A DNA stretch of 34,931 bases, taken from Wocania arenilitoris. Lineage in GTDB: Bacteria > Bacteroidota > Bacteroidia > Flavobacteriales > Flavobacteriaceae. Under the pieces are notes generated by a model. That model did no database searches, was not told the origin of the DNA, and saw nothing but the letters and a program-made list of their open reading frames with translations. The stretch spans positions 1 to 34,931 of the forward strand of contig NZ_JAKKDU010000002.1 in assembly GCF_021728535.1 (NCBI RefSeq), in the 5' to 3' direction. Below are positions 26,075-33,840 of the stretch, in pieces; positions within the stretch are counted from its first letter, which is position 1, and the number at the start of each line of letters is the position of its first letter. The position numbers were made by a program, and so were the translations under genes.

Positions 26075-29000
26075 ATGAAACAAAAAAACTTAAAAGGCTA
26101 TTTGCTTTTATTATTCTTTATGTCTTTCGCGGGATTTCTTTTTGCGCAAGAAATAACTATTAAAGGTGTTGTGAAAGAGGCGAATAGTGGTCAGCCATTA
26201 CCAGGGGTAAACGTGGCTGAAAAAGGAACGTCTAATGGAGCGGTAACAGATTTTGATGGTAATTACACCATTAAAATATCTAATTCCAACTCGGTGCTTG
26301 TTTTTAGCTATGTAGGTTTTAAGACCTTAGAAACAAATGTCGGTAATAATACAACTGTTAATATTGACCTTGTTGAAGATGCAGCAAAATTAGATGAGGT
26401 TGTTATTGTGGGTTATGGTACCCAGAATAGAAAGTTAGTTACTGGATCGGTGGTATCTGCTAATGTGAAAAACGTTATGAAATTACCTGGTGCTAATGCA
26501 GCTAGTATGCTGCAAGGTCAAGCTGCGGGAGTAAATATTAACGACGGGCAAGGGTCTCCTGGATCTGAACCTATTATTAGAGTAAGAGGATTAGGGACTA
26601 TTGGTAACAATAATCCTTTAGTGGTTATAGATGGAATACCAGGTGAAATGTCATCTGTGAACCCAGCTGATATTCAATCTATAACAGTACTTAAAGATGC
26701 AAGTGCAACTACTATTTATGGATCAAGAGCAGCAAATGGTGTTATTATGATTCAAACTAAAAGAGGTTCCGAAGGGAAATTAAAAGTTGAATTACGCACT
26801 TATGTGGCGCAACAAAGCTTAATTAACAATATTAGTCTTCTTGGAAAACAAGATCGTATTAATGTTGCTCTTGATACAGCAACCAAAAATGGTGAAACGC
26901 CTCCTTTGTGGGCAACTACACCGGGACTTCCTAATACCAATTGGGCTGAAGAATTGTTTTCTGAGGCTTATGAGTTTAAGACTGATGTTAGGGTGTCTGG
27001 AGGATCTGAAAATGCAAGCTATAATGTCTCTATTGGTCATTTTGATCAGGAGGGAACTGCATTTAATACAAATTATGAACAATTTAGTGTAAGATTTAAT
27101 GCCGATTATAAGTTTTCAGATAAGCTTAAGCTTTCCCAGTCTATAGGATTTATTGGTAGTGAAAGAAAGTTGTTTTCTTCTGCTAATGATAATGGTGTTT
27201 TAGGTAGAAGCTTTAATGTTGAATCAGAATTATTGGGGGCAAATGTTTCTCAGTCAGATGTACTCCCAATATTAAGGGCCAATCCTACTTTGCCAGGCAG
27301 GGACAGTAATGCTCCTTTAGGTTTAGGTGTGCCAGATCCAGTTGTTTTTCCACGATCTCAAAATCCTCTGGTAAGCCAATTAAGGGATTATACAACCAAG
27401 CGTGATCGTTTGCAGGGAAATTTAAAACTTGATTGGGAAATTACTGAAGGTCTTACGGCTTCTACACAACTTGGTGCTAATATATTTAACGATTTTAATG
27501 AGGATTTTAATCCGGTATATCCAGGGGTGAACGATTTATTTAATCCTAAAACCAGTTTGTTTCAAGAAAGAATTAGACGTACCGATGCTGTATGGAATAA
27601 TACTTTGAATTATGAAAAAGAGGTAGGTAAGCATATTTTTGGTTTACTTGCGGGTGTTTCTAGGGAAAAACGAGTTATTGAGTCAACGGGTGGATCTAAT
27701 ACAGAACTTCCTTCTAATGCCGTAAGGACTTTAGGTTCAGGCGTTGGTGCTGTTAATTCTTTTGGATCCTCTATAACGAGTACATTGCAGTCTTATTTTG
27801 GTAGATTGAATTATGCCTATGATGAAAAGTATTTAATTGAAGCTAGTGTAAGAAGGGATGGATCATCGAGATTTAATAGCGATAATGAATACGGTAACTT
27901 TGGAGCAGTTTCATTAGGTTGGAGAATGACCGAAGAATCTTGGTTCGACATTCCATTTATTAGTAATTTTAAGCCTAGGTTTAGTTGGGGTGTATTGGGT
28001 AATCAACAAATACCAGATTATTTGTATTATGCCTTAATAAATTTAAATACCCGTGCTAACAACTATCCAGTTGGAGATGGGCAAATTCAAGTAGGAGGAG
28101 CTTTAGCATCACTTCCTTCAACGGATATTAAATGGGAAGAAACAACTACCAAAAATTACGGTTTAGATTTTGGATTCTTAAACGAAACCATTTATGGAAC
28201 ACTAGATGTTTTTAATAGTACAACAGACGATATGTTAGTGTCAATTGACCCAACAGGTACTTCAGGTATTACAACCCCTTATACTTTTAATGGAGGGCTT
28301 ATAGAAAATAAGGGCTGGGAATTGGTTTTAGGATATAGACACAACACTGGTGGAGATTTTAATTTTAATATAGAAGGACATTTAAGTAAAACTTCAAATA
28401 AAATTATCGAATTGGGTAATGCCGATGATGCAATTATTAGAGGGTATTGGAAGTTTAGAACACATCCAACCACATTTACTGCAGCTGGAGGGTCTATAGG
28501 TGATTTTTATCTGTTTGATTCCGATGGCGTGTTTCAAACCCAAGCCGAAATAGATGCCCATGGAATTCAACCTCAAGCTGAGCCTGGAGATTTAAAATTT
28601 CTTGATGTTGATGGCGACGGCGATTTAGATGATGACGATAAAAGACGATTTGGAAGTGGTCTTCCTGATTTTGAATATGGAATAAATATTAATTTAAACT
28701 ATAAAAAGTTTGACTTGAGTATGTTTTTCCAAGGTACTAAAGGGAATAAAATGTATAATGCTCAACGCTTAGATTTGGTGTCTGCTGGAGCGCATACAGA
28801 CTTACTTAATGCATGGACACCAGACAATCCTTCAAATATTTATAGAACGGGATCTTCAAATAATAATAATGCAAGACCATCTGATTACTTTTTAGAAAGT
28901 GCTTCTTACTTTAGGTTAAGAAACTTGCAAATAGGATATACTTTAGACGAATTGTTTAAAAATATTGACTTAGTTGAGGGGGCTAGACTCTATCTTTCTG

Positions 29001-29140
29001 GTCAAAATTTGTTTACAATTACAGATTATACTGGTTTTGATCCTTCATTGGTTAATCACCAATTAATGGACCGTGGTGTTGATAGGGGCTTTGTTGCAAC
29101 TCAAAGAAGATTTGTATTGGGCCTTGATTTAAGATTTTAA
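26075..29140 (+). CDS. susC: SusC-like TonB-dependent outer-membrane transporter
   Basis: A 1021-residue outer-membrane importer for oligosaccharides, driven by TonB/ExbBD and working with the SusD-like lipoprotein 17 bp downstream. A signal peptide (MKQKNLKGY...FLFAQ) is followed by a carboxypeptidase-regulatory-like domain (about 27-105: ITIKGVVKEANSGQPLPGVNV, TDFDGNYTI, VLVFSYVGF). Next come the DEVVIVGYGTQ segment typical of SusC proteins and a plug domain (about 120-235: LQGQAAGVNI, PIIRVRGLGTIG, PLVVIDGIPG, DIQSITVLKDASATTIYGSRAANGVIMI region). The rest is a 22-stranded barrel ending in an aromatic residue (FVLGLDLRF). It is complete and of usual length. There is no extra N-terminal anti-sigma-interacting domain, so control by an ECF/anti-sigma pair is unlikely. 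Confidence 0.96.
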   Translation: MKQKNLKGYLLLLFFMSFAGFLFAQEITIKGVVKEANSGQPLPGVNVAEKGTSNGAVTDFDGNYTIKISNSNSVLVFSYVGFKTLETNVGNNTTVNIDLVEDAAKLDEVVIVGYGTQNRKLVTGSVVSANVKNVMKLPGANAASMLQGQAAGVNINDGQGSPGSEPIIRVRGLGTIGNNNPLVVIDGIPGEMSSVNPADIQSITVLKDASATTIYGSRAANGVIMIQTKRGSEGKLKVELRTYVAQQSLINNISLLGKQDRINVALDTATKNGETPPLWATTPGLPNTNWAEELFSEAYEFKTDVRVSGGSENASYNVSIGHFDQEGTAFNTNYEQFSVRFNADYKFSDKLKLSQSIGFIGSERKLFSSANDNGVLGRSFNVESELLGANVSQSDVLPILRANPTLPGRDSNAPLGLGVPDPVVFPRSQNPLVSQLRDYTTKRDRLQGNLKLDWEITEGLTASTQLGANIFNDFNEDFNPVYPGVNDLFNPKTSLFQERIRRTDAVWNNTLNYEKEVGKHIFGLLAGVSREKRVIESTGGSNTELPSNAVRTLGSGVGAVNSFGSSITSTLQSYFGRLNYAYDEKYLIEASVRRDGSSRFNSDNEYGNFGAVSLGWRMTEESWFDIPFISNFKPRFSWGVLGNQQIPDYLYYALINLNTRANNYPVGDGQIQVGGALASLPSTDIKWEETTTKNYGLDFGFLNETIYGTLDVFNSTTDDMLVSIDPTGTSGITTPYTFNGGLIENKGWELVLGYRHNTGGDFNFNIEGHLSKTSNKIIELGNADDAIIRGYWKFRTHPTTFTAAGGSIGDFYLFDSDGVFQTQAEIDAHGIQPQAEPGDLKFLDVDGDGDLDDDDKRRFGSGLPDFEYGININLNYKKFDLSMFFQGTKGNKMYNAQRLDLVSAGAHTDLLNAWTPDNPSNIYRTGSSNNNNARPSDYFLESASYFRLRNLQIGYTLDELFKNIDLVEGARLYLSGQNLFTITDYTGFDPSLVNHQLMDRGVDRGFVATQRRFVLGLDLRF

Positions 29141-29157
29141 TAAAAAAAAATAGAATT

Positions 29158-30714
29158 ATGAAAAAAATTAAAGTATATAATTATTATTTGCTAGTAGCAT
29201 CTATCTCGTTACTTCTTTTAAGTTGTAATGACGATTATTTAAAGCCTGCTAATATTAATACGCTTACAGAGCAGTCTTTTTGGTTAACTAAAGACCATGC
29301 CACGCAAGGTGTTATTGCTGCTTATTCTGCTGGGTTACAGGGTTGGAATGGAAGTAAATGGACTTTTATAGAAGAAATGATGGTCGCATTTACTTATAAA
29401 TCAGATGAAAATTGGAGACGGGCTCCTCGTGGTTATGGAGCAACAATTGTTAATTTTACTTATGGAACCGATGTATCTAGTTTTACAAATATTTGGCGTT
29501 CTTATTATGCCGGAATTGCCCGTGCTAATTCGGTAATTGAAAGAGTTCCGGGTATTGAATCCATGGAACAAGCCGATAAGGATGGTATAGTGGGAGAAGC
29601 TAAGTTTTTAAGAGCATTTTTTCATTTTCAGTTACAGCACTATTTTAAGTCTATTCCACTAGTTCTTGAGGTGCCTGGATCAAGAGAAGATTTTGCTGTT
29701 TCGCAAAGTACTAGAGCTGCGGTAATTGCACAAGTAATACAAGATTTAGAAGATGCCTATAATTTATTACCTTCCAGTAGACCAGACTCTGAACTGGGTA
29801 GAGTTACTAAGTGGACAGCTAAGGCTATGCTTGGTAAAACACATCTTTTTGAAGAAAATTGGAGTGAAGCCGCTACTGCATTTCAAGATGTAGTTAACAA
29901 TAGCGGCCATGCTTTAAATGCTAACTATGAAGACAATTTTAATGGTACGATTAAGAATAATAATACCAATGAAACTCTATTTGCCATTCAATGGTCTGGA
30001 GATCTAGCAGGAGGCAATGATGAAAGAAGCGCAATTGATTACGAAGTTACTCCAGGTGCTTTAGGAGGTTGGTCTCTGTATGTGCCTTCTGAGTGGTTAT
30101 ACCAAGAGTATATGAAAGATACTACAGCCACAGGTGAACCATCAAAAAGAGTATTTGAGAGCATATTTTTTGACCATCCAAACTCGTCAATGAACAGAGT
30201 TAAAAATAGAGGTTCTGCTACTTGGGATGAAGTTGCAGATGAAAATCGTTTAGTTAATGAGCGACCTGCATGGTGGAAGAAATACGCTTATGATGATGAT
30301 GATGTTAACTATACTGGTTTTTCACAGCCTGTAATTCGTTTTTCCGATGTACTATTAATGTATGCTGAGGCATTAAACGAAGACGGAAATACTCCACAAG
30401 CAATTATAGAAGTGAATAAGGTGCGTACAAGAGCAGGCTCTGTATTATTATCTGGATTAAGTCAGAGTGAATTAAGACAGCACATACGCCATCACGAAAG
30501 ACCGATAGAACTTGCTTTTGAACATGGAATACGTTGGATGGATACCTACAGGTGGGCTGAAGGAAGTACAGCCAAAGAACCTTTAAAACAAACATTAACA
30601 GCTCATGGTAAGCAATGGGTAGAAAATTTTGTTGAAGGTAAGCATAACTATTATCCAATACCATTTTTTGACATATCAAAGAACCCAAATTTAGTACAGT
30701 TAGATAATTACTAG
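29158..30714 (+). CDS. susD: SusD-like glycan-binding lipoprotein
   Basis: A 518-residue surface lipoprotein that caps the SusC barrel and delivers glycan. Lipobox LLLSC puts the anchor at Cys23, followed by NDD, an acidic stretch of the kind that marks surface export in Bacteroidetes. The N-terminal half carries TPR-type helices (TEQSFWLTKDHATQGVIAAY, IGEAKFLRAFFHFQL-like VGEAKFLRAFFHFQL, RVTKWTAKAMLGKTHLF). The C-terminus carries the RagB/SusD block VIRFSDVLLMYAEALNE, VNKVRTRAG and RPIELAFEHGIRWMDTYRW, ending with a YYPIPFFDISKNPNL motif. It starts 17 bp after susC and is followed by a strong terminator, so susC-susD form a two-gene unit. Confidence 0.96.
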   Translation: MKKIKVYNYYLLVASISLLLLSCNDDYLKPANINTLTEQSFWLTKDHATQGVIAAYSAGLQGWNGSKWTFIEEMMVAFTYKSDENWRRAPRGYGATIVNFTYGTDVSSFTNIWRSYYAGIARANSVIERVPGIESMEQADKDGIVGEAKFLRAFFHFQLQHYFKSIPLVLEVPGSREDFAVSQSTRAAVIAQVIQDLEDAYNLLPSSRPDSELGRVTKWTAKAMLGKTHLFEENWSEAATAFQDVVNNSGHALNANYEDNFNGTIKNNNTNETLFAIQWSGDLAGGNDERSAIDYEVTPGALGGWSLYVPSEWLYQEYMKDTTATGEPSKRVFESIFFDHPNSSMNRVKNRGSATWDEVADENRLVNERPAWWKKYAYDDDDVNYTGFSQPVIRFSDVLLMYAEALNEDGNTPQAIIEVNKVRTRAGSVLLSGLSQSELRQHIRHHERPIELAFEHGIRWMDTYRWAEGSTAKEPLKQTLTAHGKQWVENFVEGKHNYYPIPFFDISKNPNLVQLDNY

Positions 30715-30723
30715 ATTTTAAAG

Positions 30724-30770
30724 TAAAAAAAAAGCATCCCTATTACTGTTGTAATAGGGATGTTTTTTTT
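30724..30770 (+). terminator. Rho-independent terminator after susD
   Basis: The 12-bp perfect stem CATCCCTATTAC / GTAATAGGGATG (30735-30746 and 30751-30762) has loop TGTT and eight T after it. A ten-A run on the other side would let it work in both directions. Confidence 0.92.
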
Positions 30771-30781
30771 GTTAATTATGT

Positions 30782-30805
30782 CTCTATTTTAAATAGAGGT
30801 TTTTT
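30782..30805 (+). terminator. Second short terminator-like hairpin
   Basis: CTCTATTT and AAATAGAG pair around a minimal loop, followed by G and six T. It lies 12 bp after the main susD terminator and before the metalloprotease gene, so it may back up termination. Confidence 0.55.
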
Positions 30806-30839
30806 CTAACGATATATATCAAAAAAATAAATTAGTATC

Positions 30840-32867
30840 ATGTTTCAGAAAAAAGTTAATTTTTTTAGTTTAATTATAATGCTATTAGCGTTAAACTTAC
30901 TGTATGCACAATCAAGTAATGAAATTAGATGTGGTTTCACACCAGATATGGAAAACTATAATGATATAGTGAGTACTGAAAAGCAATCTAAATTAACTGC
31001 TAATAAAATAAGTGATTGTTATCAACATTATGTAATTCCAGTGGTTTTTCACGTATTTCATGATTCTGGATCGGGCGCAGTCCCTTTATCACAAGTACAA
31101 TCTGCAGTGGATAGAGTTAATAATGAATTTAGGGGACTTAATGCAGATTTCAATACCGTTTCTCCTGAGTTTATGGGAATTAGAGGAACCTTAGACCTAA
31201 CATTAGCACTTGCAAAAATCGATCCTAATGGAAACCCCACAAGTGGTGTTGTATATTACCCTAATAATGCTGGATTTGGCTCACAAACACCTACTATTAA
31301 TCAGCTAATATCGGCTACCGCTTGGGATAATTATAAGTACATGAATGTTTACATTATGCTTGATTTATATGATACCGGCGTAACCAATAATTCGGGTATA
31401 GCATGGGGACCTAGCACAACTATGTCTGATAATGGATTGGCTAGAATTGTTTACAATTACAGATACTTGGGGGATCATGGAAGTTCTATAGCGAGCGAAA
31501 ATTTTCAATCTGTTTTCACCCACGAAGTTGGACATTGGTTAAACTTAAAACACACCTTTCAGAATGGTTGTGATGACCCAGGTGATTTTGTAGATGATAC
31601 TCCTCCCACTGAGAACGTTAGTGGTTGCCAGCCTAATAACTTTAGTTGTGGCAACTTGGTCAACGAAGAAAATTATATGGATTATACAGATTGTTATTCT
31701 ATGTTTACCCTAGGACAGATAGATAGGGTGAAAGATGCGCTTAATCATCCTGCAAGAACCACTATATGGCAATATGACAACTTGGTGGCTACCGGAGTTA
31801 ATCAATATTATACTCATGTTATACCAACTGCAGAATTCGTTGCTTCTCGAACTACCGTTACCGTAGGAGGAGCTATACTTTTTACAAATCAGTCATGTGG
31901 ATTTCCAGATCAATGGGATTGGACAATAAATGGTGCTGACCAGGAAATTGTAACAACTGAGAATGCGACAGCGGTTTTTAATACCGCAGGGACCTATACA
32001 GTACAGTTAATTGCATCTAATAGTATGGGAAGCTCTGCACCTTTTACATTAACGGTGAACGTAGAAGAAGCTGTTTCTACCTGTCAGTATTTCTTTGACT
32101 TTGAAAATGAAACATTAGACGCAGCAGCATCAGGATGGACAGATAACAATTTACCTGCTGGAGCAGGGTGGTTTGTTAAGGGGGCAGTGTTACATCCGTA
32201 TAACGAAGTAGGTAATTTTACATCTTTACCATATAGTGGTTCTAAGGCTCTTACAAATCTTAATAACTGGGTAGGAGGTGGACCAATTGAAATGCGTTTA
32301 ATCTCTCCAGAAATCGACCTAACAAATATATCACAGCCTAGCTTGAGCTACTATGATATACGTGGTTGGGATCTTTATTGGCCAGTTAACAAACCAAATC
32401 ATACAGTACAAGTATTTGTTAGTAGCAATCCAAGTGGACCTTATACTTTATTGCATACTGACATAGCAAATTCAAGTGATTTTCAAAGTTGGAGACATAT
32501 TGAGAACATTAGTTTAGAAGATTACGCAAATCAGAAGATTTATATTTCTTTTAGGACAGACACGCACCATTATTATTGGAGGTTTGACGACATATGCATT
32601 AGTGGTACTTCTAGCCTTTCTGTAAATGATTTTTCAGGTTCACAACCTTTTGTGAAGGTGTATCCTAATCCTGTAAACGACATTTTAGTCGTAGACACTT
32701 CAATAAATGATGCTTTTTTCATCCTTTTTGACTTGTATGGCAAAGAAATAATCAGAACAAAAAGCACAGAAATTAATCTAAGCAATATCAAACCTGGGCT
32801 TTATATACTAAAAATATTGTTTGCTAATAACACTCAACAGCAAACCAAAAAAATTATAAAGTTGTAA
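30840..32867 (+). CDS. Secreted M43-type (pappalysin-like) metalloprotease, type IX secreted
   Basis: A 675-residue secreted zinc protease. Signal peptide 1-23 (…LLYA). The catalytic domain (about 60-310) has the zinc site HEVGHWLNLKH from residue 228, with Asn where many M43 enzymes have Gly, and a Met-turn region ENYMDYTDCYSMF. A PKD domain (about 331-413: AEFVASRTTVTVGG, WDWTINGA, FNTAGTYTVQLIASN) is followed by a MAM/jelly-roll-like region (about 420-590: FDFENETLDAAASGW, SYYDIRGWDLYW, WRFDDICI). A type IX sorting domain completes it (about 600-675: VKVYPNPVNDILV, DLYGKEI, INLSNIKPGLYILKI). It has its own leader and sits between two terminators, so it is separately transcribed. A role in glycan use is not evident; it may degrade glycoprotein or algal matrix protein. 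Confidence 0.92.
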   Translation: MFQKKVNFFSLIIMLLALNLLYAQSSNEIRCGFTPDMENYNDIVSTEKQSKLTANKISDCYQHYVIPVVFHVFHDSGSGAVPLSQVQSAVDRVNNEFRGLNADFNTVSPEFMGIRGTLDLTLALAKIDPNGNPTSGVVYYPNNAGFGSQTPTINQLISATAWDNYKYMNVYIMLDLYDTGVTNNSGIAWGPSTTMSDNGLARIVYNYRYLGDHGSSIASENFQSVFTHEVGHWLNLKHTFQNGCDDPGDFVDDTPPTENVSGCQPNNFSCGNLVNEENYMDYTDCYSMFTLGQIDRVKDALNHPARTTIWQYDNLVATGVNQYYTHVIPTAEFVASRTTVTVGGAILFTNQSCGFPDQWDWTINGADQEIVTTENATAVFNTAGTYTVQLIASNSMGSSAPFTLTVNVEEAVSTCQYFFDFENETLDAAASGWTDNNLPAGAGWFVKGAVLHPYNEVGNFTSLPYSGSKALTNLNNWVGGGPIEMRLISPEIDLTNISQPSLSYYDIRGWDLYWPVNKPNHTVQVFVSSNPSGPYTLLHTDIANSSDFQSWRHIENISLEDYANQKIYISFRTDTHHYYWRFDDICISGTSSLSVNDFSGSQPFVKVYPNPVNDILVVDTSINDAFFILFDLYGKEIIRTKSTEINLSNIKPGLYILKILFANNTQQQTKKIIKL

Positions 32868-32925
32868 CCCGTTATAATAATAGTAACCGTTGCGCAAGCA
32901 CACTAAAAAACACAAAATTTAACTC

Positions 32926-32955
32926 AAAAGCCCCTTGAAAAGGGGCTTTTGTTTT
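32926..32955 (+). terminator. Rho-independent terminator after the metalloprotease
   Basis: The 11-bp stem AAAAGCCCCTT / AAGGGGCTTTT (32926-32936 and 32940-32950) has loop GAA, then GTTTTT. Symmetric A and T flanks allow use in both directions. Confidence 0.9.
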
Positions 32956-32989
32956 TAAAACAGGTATTGTTTTGATAAAATTAGAAGTG

Positions 32990-33125
32990 TCCTGATAGCT
33001 TTATTCTAGGTTTAACCAAACGTTTTAGAAGCGACAACAAATGATGCATCACTTTGGTATCACTTTTTATAGTTTTTGTGATGAATTTCAAGTACTTTTT
33101 AAGGTTATAGACCATAACTAGACTT
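32990..33125 (-). pseudogene. Possible transposase C-terminal remnant
   Basis: Read on the minus strand, a frame encodes VKSLVMVYNLKKYLKFITK, then a short charged piece and LLSLLKRLVKPRIKLSGHF before a TAA. The Y-N-L-K-K-Y segment near a C-terminus resembles the last helix of DDE transposases of the IS1182/IS4 kind. No DDE residues or terminal repeats were found, and upstream bases hold stops. The family assignment is from memory of such tails and is weak. Confidence 0.35.
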
Positions 33126-33288
33126 TTAACAAAAAACGGGACAATTAATTGCGAGATTTAAACCACTACATTTTGGTTATAGATTTCTAATTCAAATTCA
33201 TTAATACTGCGCCATAGTCCAAGGTAGAGTATATTCTCATTTAAATTGTTTTATTACTTGTGTTAATATTTATTGTTTTAGTGGTTAG

Positions 33289-33311
33289 ACCTGCCTTGCC
33301 AGTAGGCTGGT
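33289..33311. repeat. Small GC-rich imperfect inverted repeat
   Basis: ACCTGCCT and AGGCTGGT (one mismatch) flank a 7-base loop in an otherwise AT-rich gap. It resembles REP-like hairpins of Flavobacteriia. No T-run follows. Confidence 0.35.
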
Positions 33312-33421
33312 GCGATGCCTAAATTATGATATCTGTTGGGTTTGTAACTTATTGTTTATGGGCACTTCATAATTTTAATTTCACAGGTCAACTAGAAACA
33401 ATCCTGAAAGTGTCTTTGATA

Positions 33422-33721
33422 TTTTTAATAACTATGTAAAGGTGATGTAAAGTGGGTTTTCGAGGGATTAAGCCAAAAATTCATGATTTTTGATTAATTG
33501 TGATAAAAACAAGCTCTACAAGAAATTAATGCTATAAAAATGAAGAGGTCCTTAAGAAGGATTTTTTTTTGAGTTTGGATAGCATTGAGCGAGAGATTCA
33601 ATATTAGGGTTTTAATTAGAGTATAATCTAACATGTATTCATAAAATGATTTATCCCAGCAAAACAAAACAACAGTTTAAAAATAAAGTCAAGCTTAAAG
33701 CCATTATTTAGAATGAAGAAT
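33422..33721. promoter_or_regulatory. Conserved control block, copy B (inverted relative to copy A)
   Basis: Its reverse complement aligns with 25427-25640, with about 100 extra bases at roughly 33495-33590. Conserved pieces include the two TGTAAAG cores 11 bp apart (33435-33456), the TTCATGA palindrome (about 33474-33490) and the ACATGTATTC and AAGTCAAGCTTAAA segments near the right end. It leads into an ATG at 33713 and then the FAD oxidoreductase gene, so it probably drives that plus-strand operon. Shared operators would put it under the same control as the sulfatase convoy. Confidence 0.68.
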
Positions 33722-33792
33722 ATCGTAAGAAGAGTGTTTTGTAACAGAATGAAAGAGCCGATGATTGGAAACAAATACATTGGATAGACTGA
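33713..33792 (+). pseudogene. Fusion relic: start of an MKN... gene joined to the last codons of a sulfatase
   Basis: ATGAAGAAT at 33713 matches the start codon and first codons of the GH95-like relic at 25434. From about 33735 the sequence becomes the end of a sulfatase in another frame: QNERADDWKQIHWID then TGA at 33790-33792. The intact sulfatase at 2769-4376 ends QNERTEDWKQIHWID before its short tail. Bases 33763-33789 are identical to that gene over 27 positions. A deletion therefore joined the start of one gene to the end of another. It lies 48 bp before the oxidoreductase start. Confidence 0.75.
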
Positions 33793-33840
33793 TTAAAAAA
33801 TAAAGTCCGTTCTTATTAAATAAAAAAGATAACACATTAG

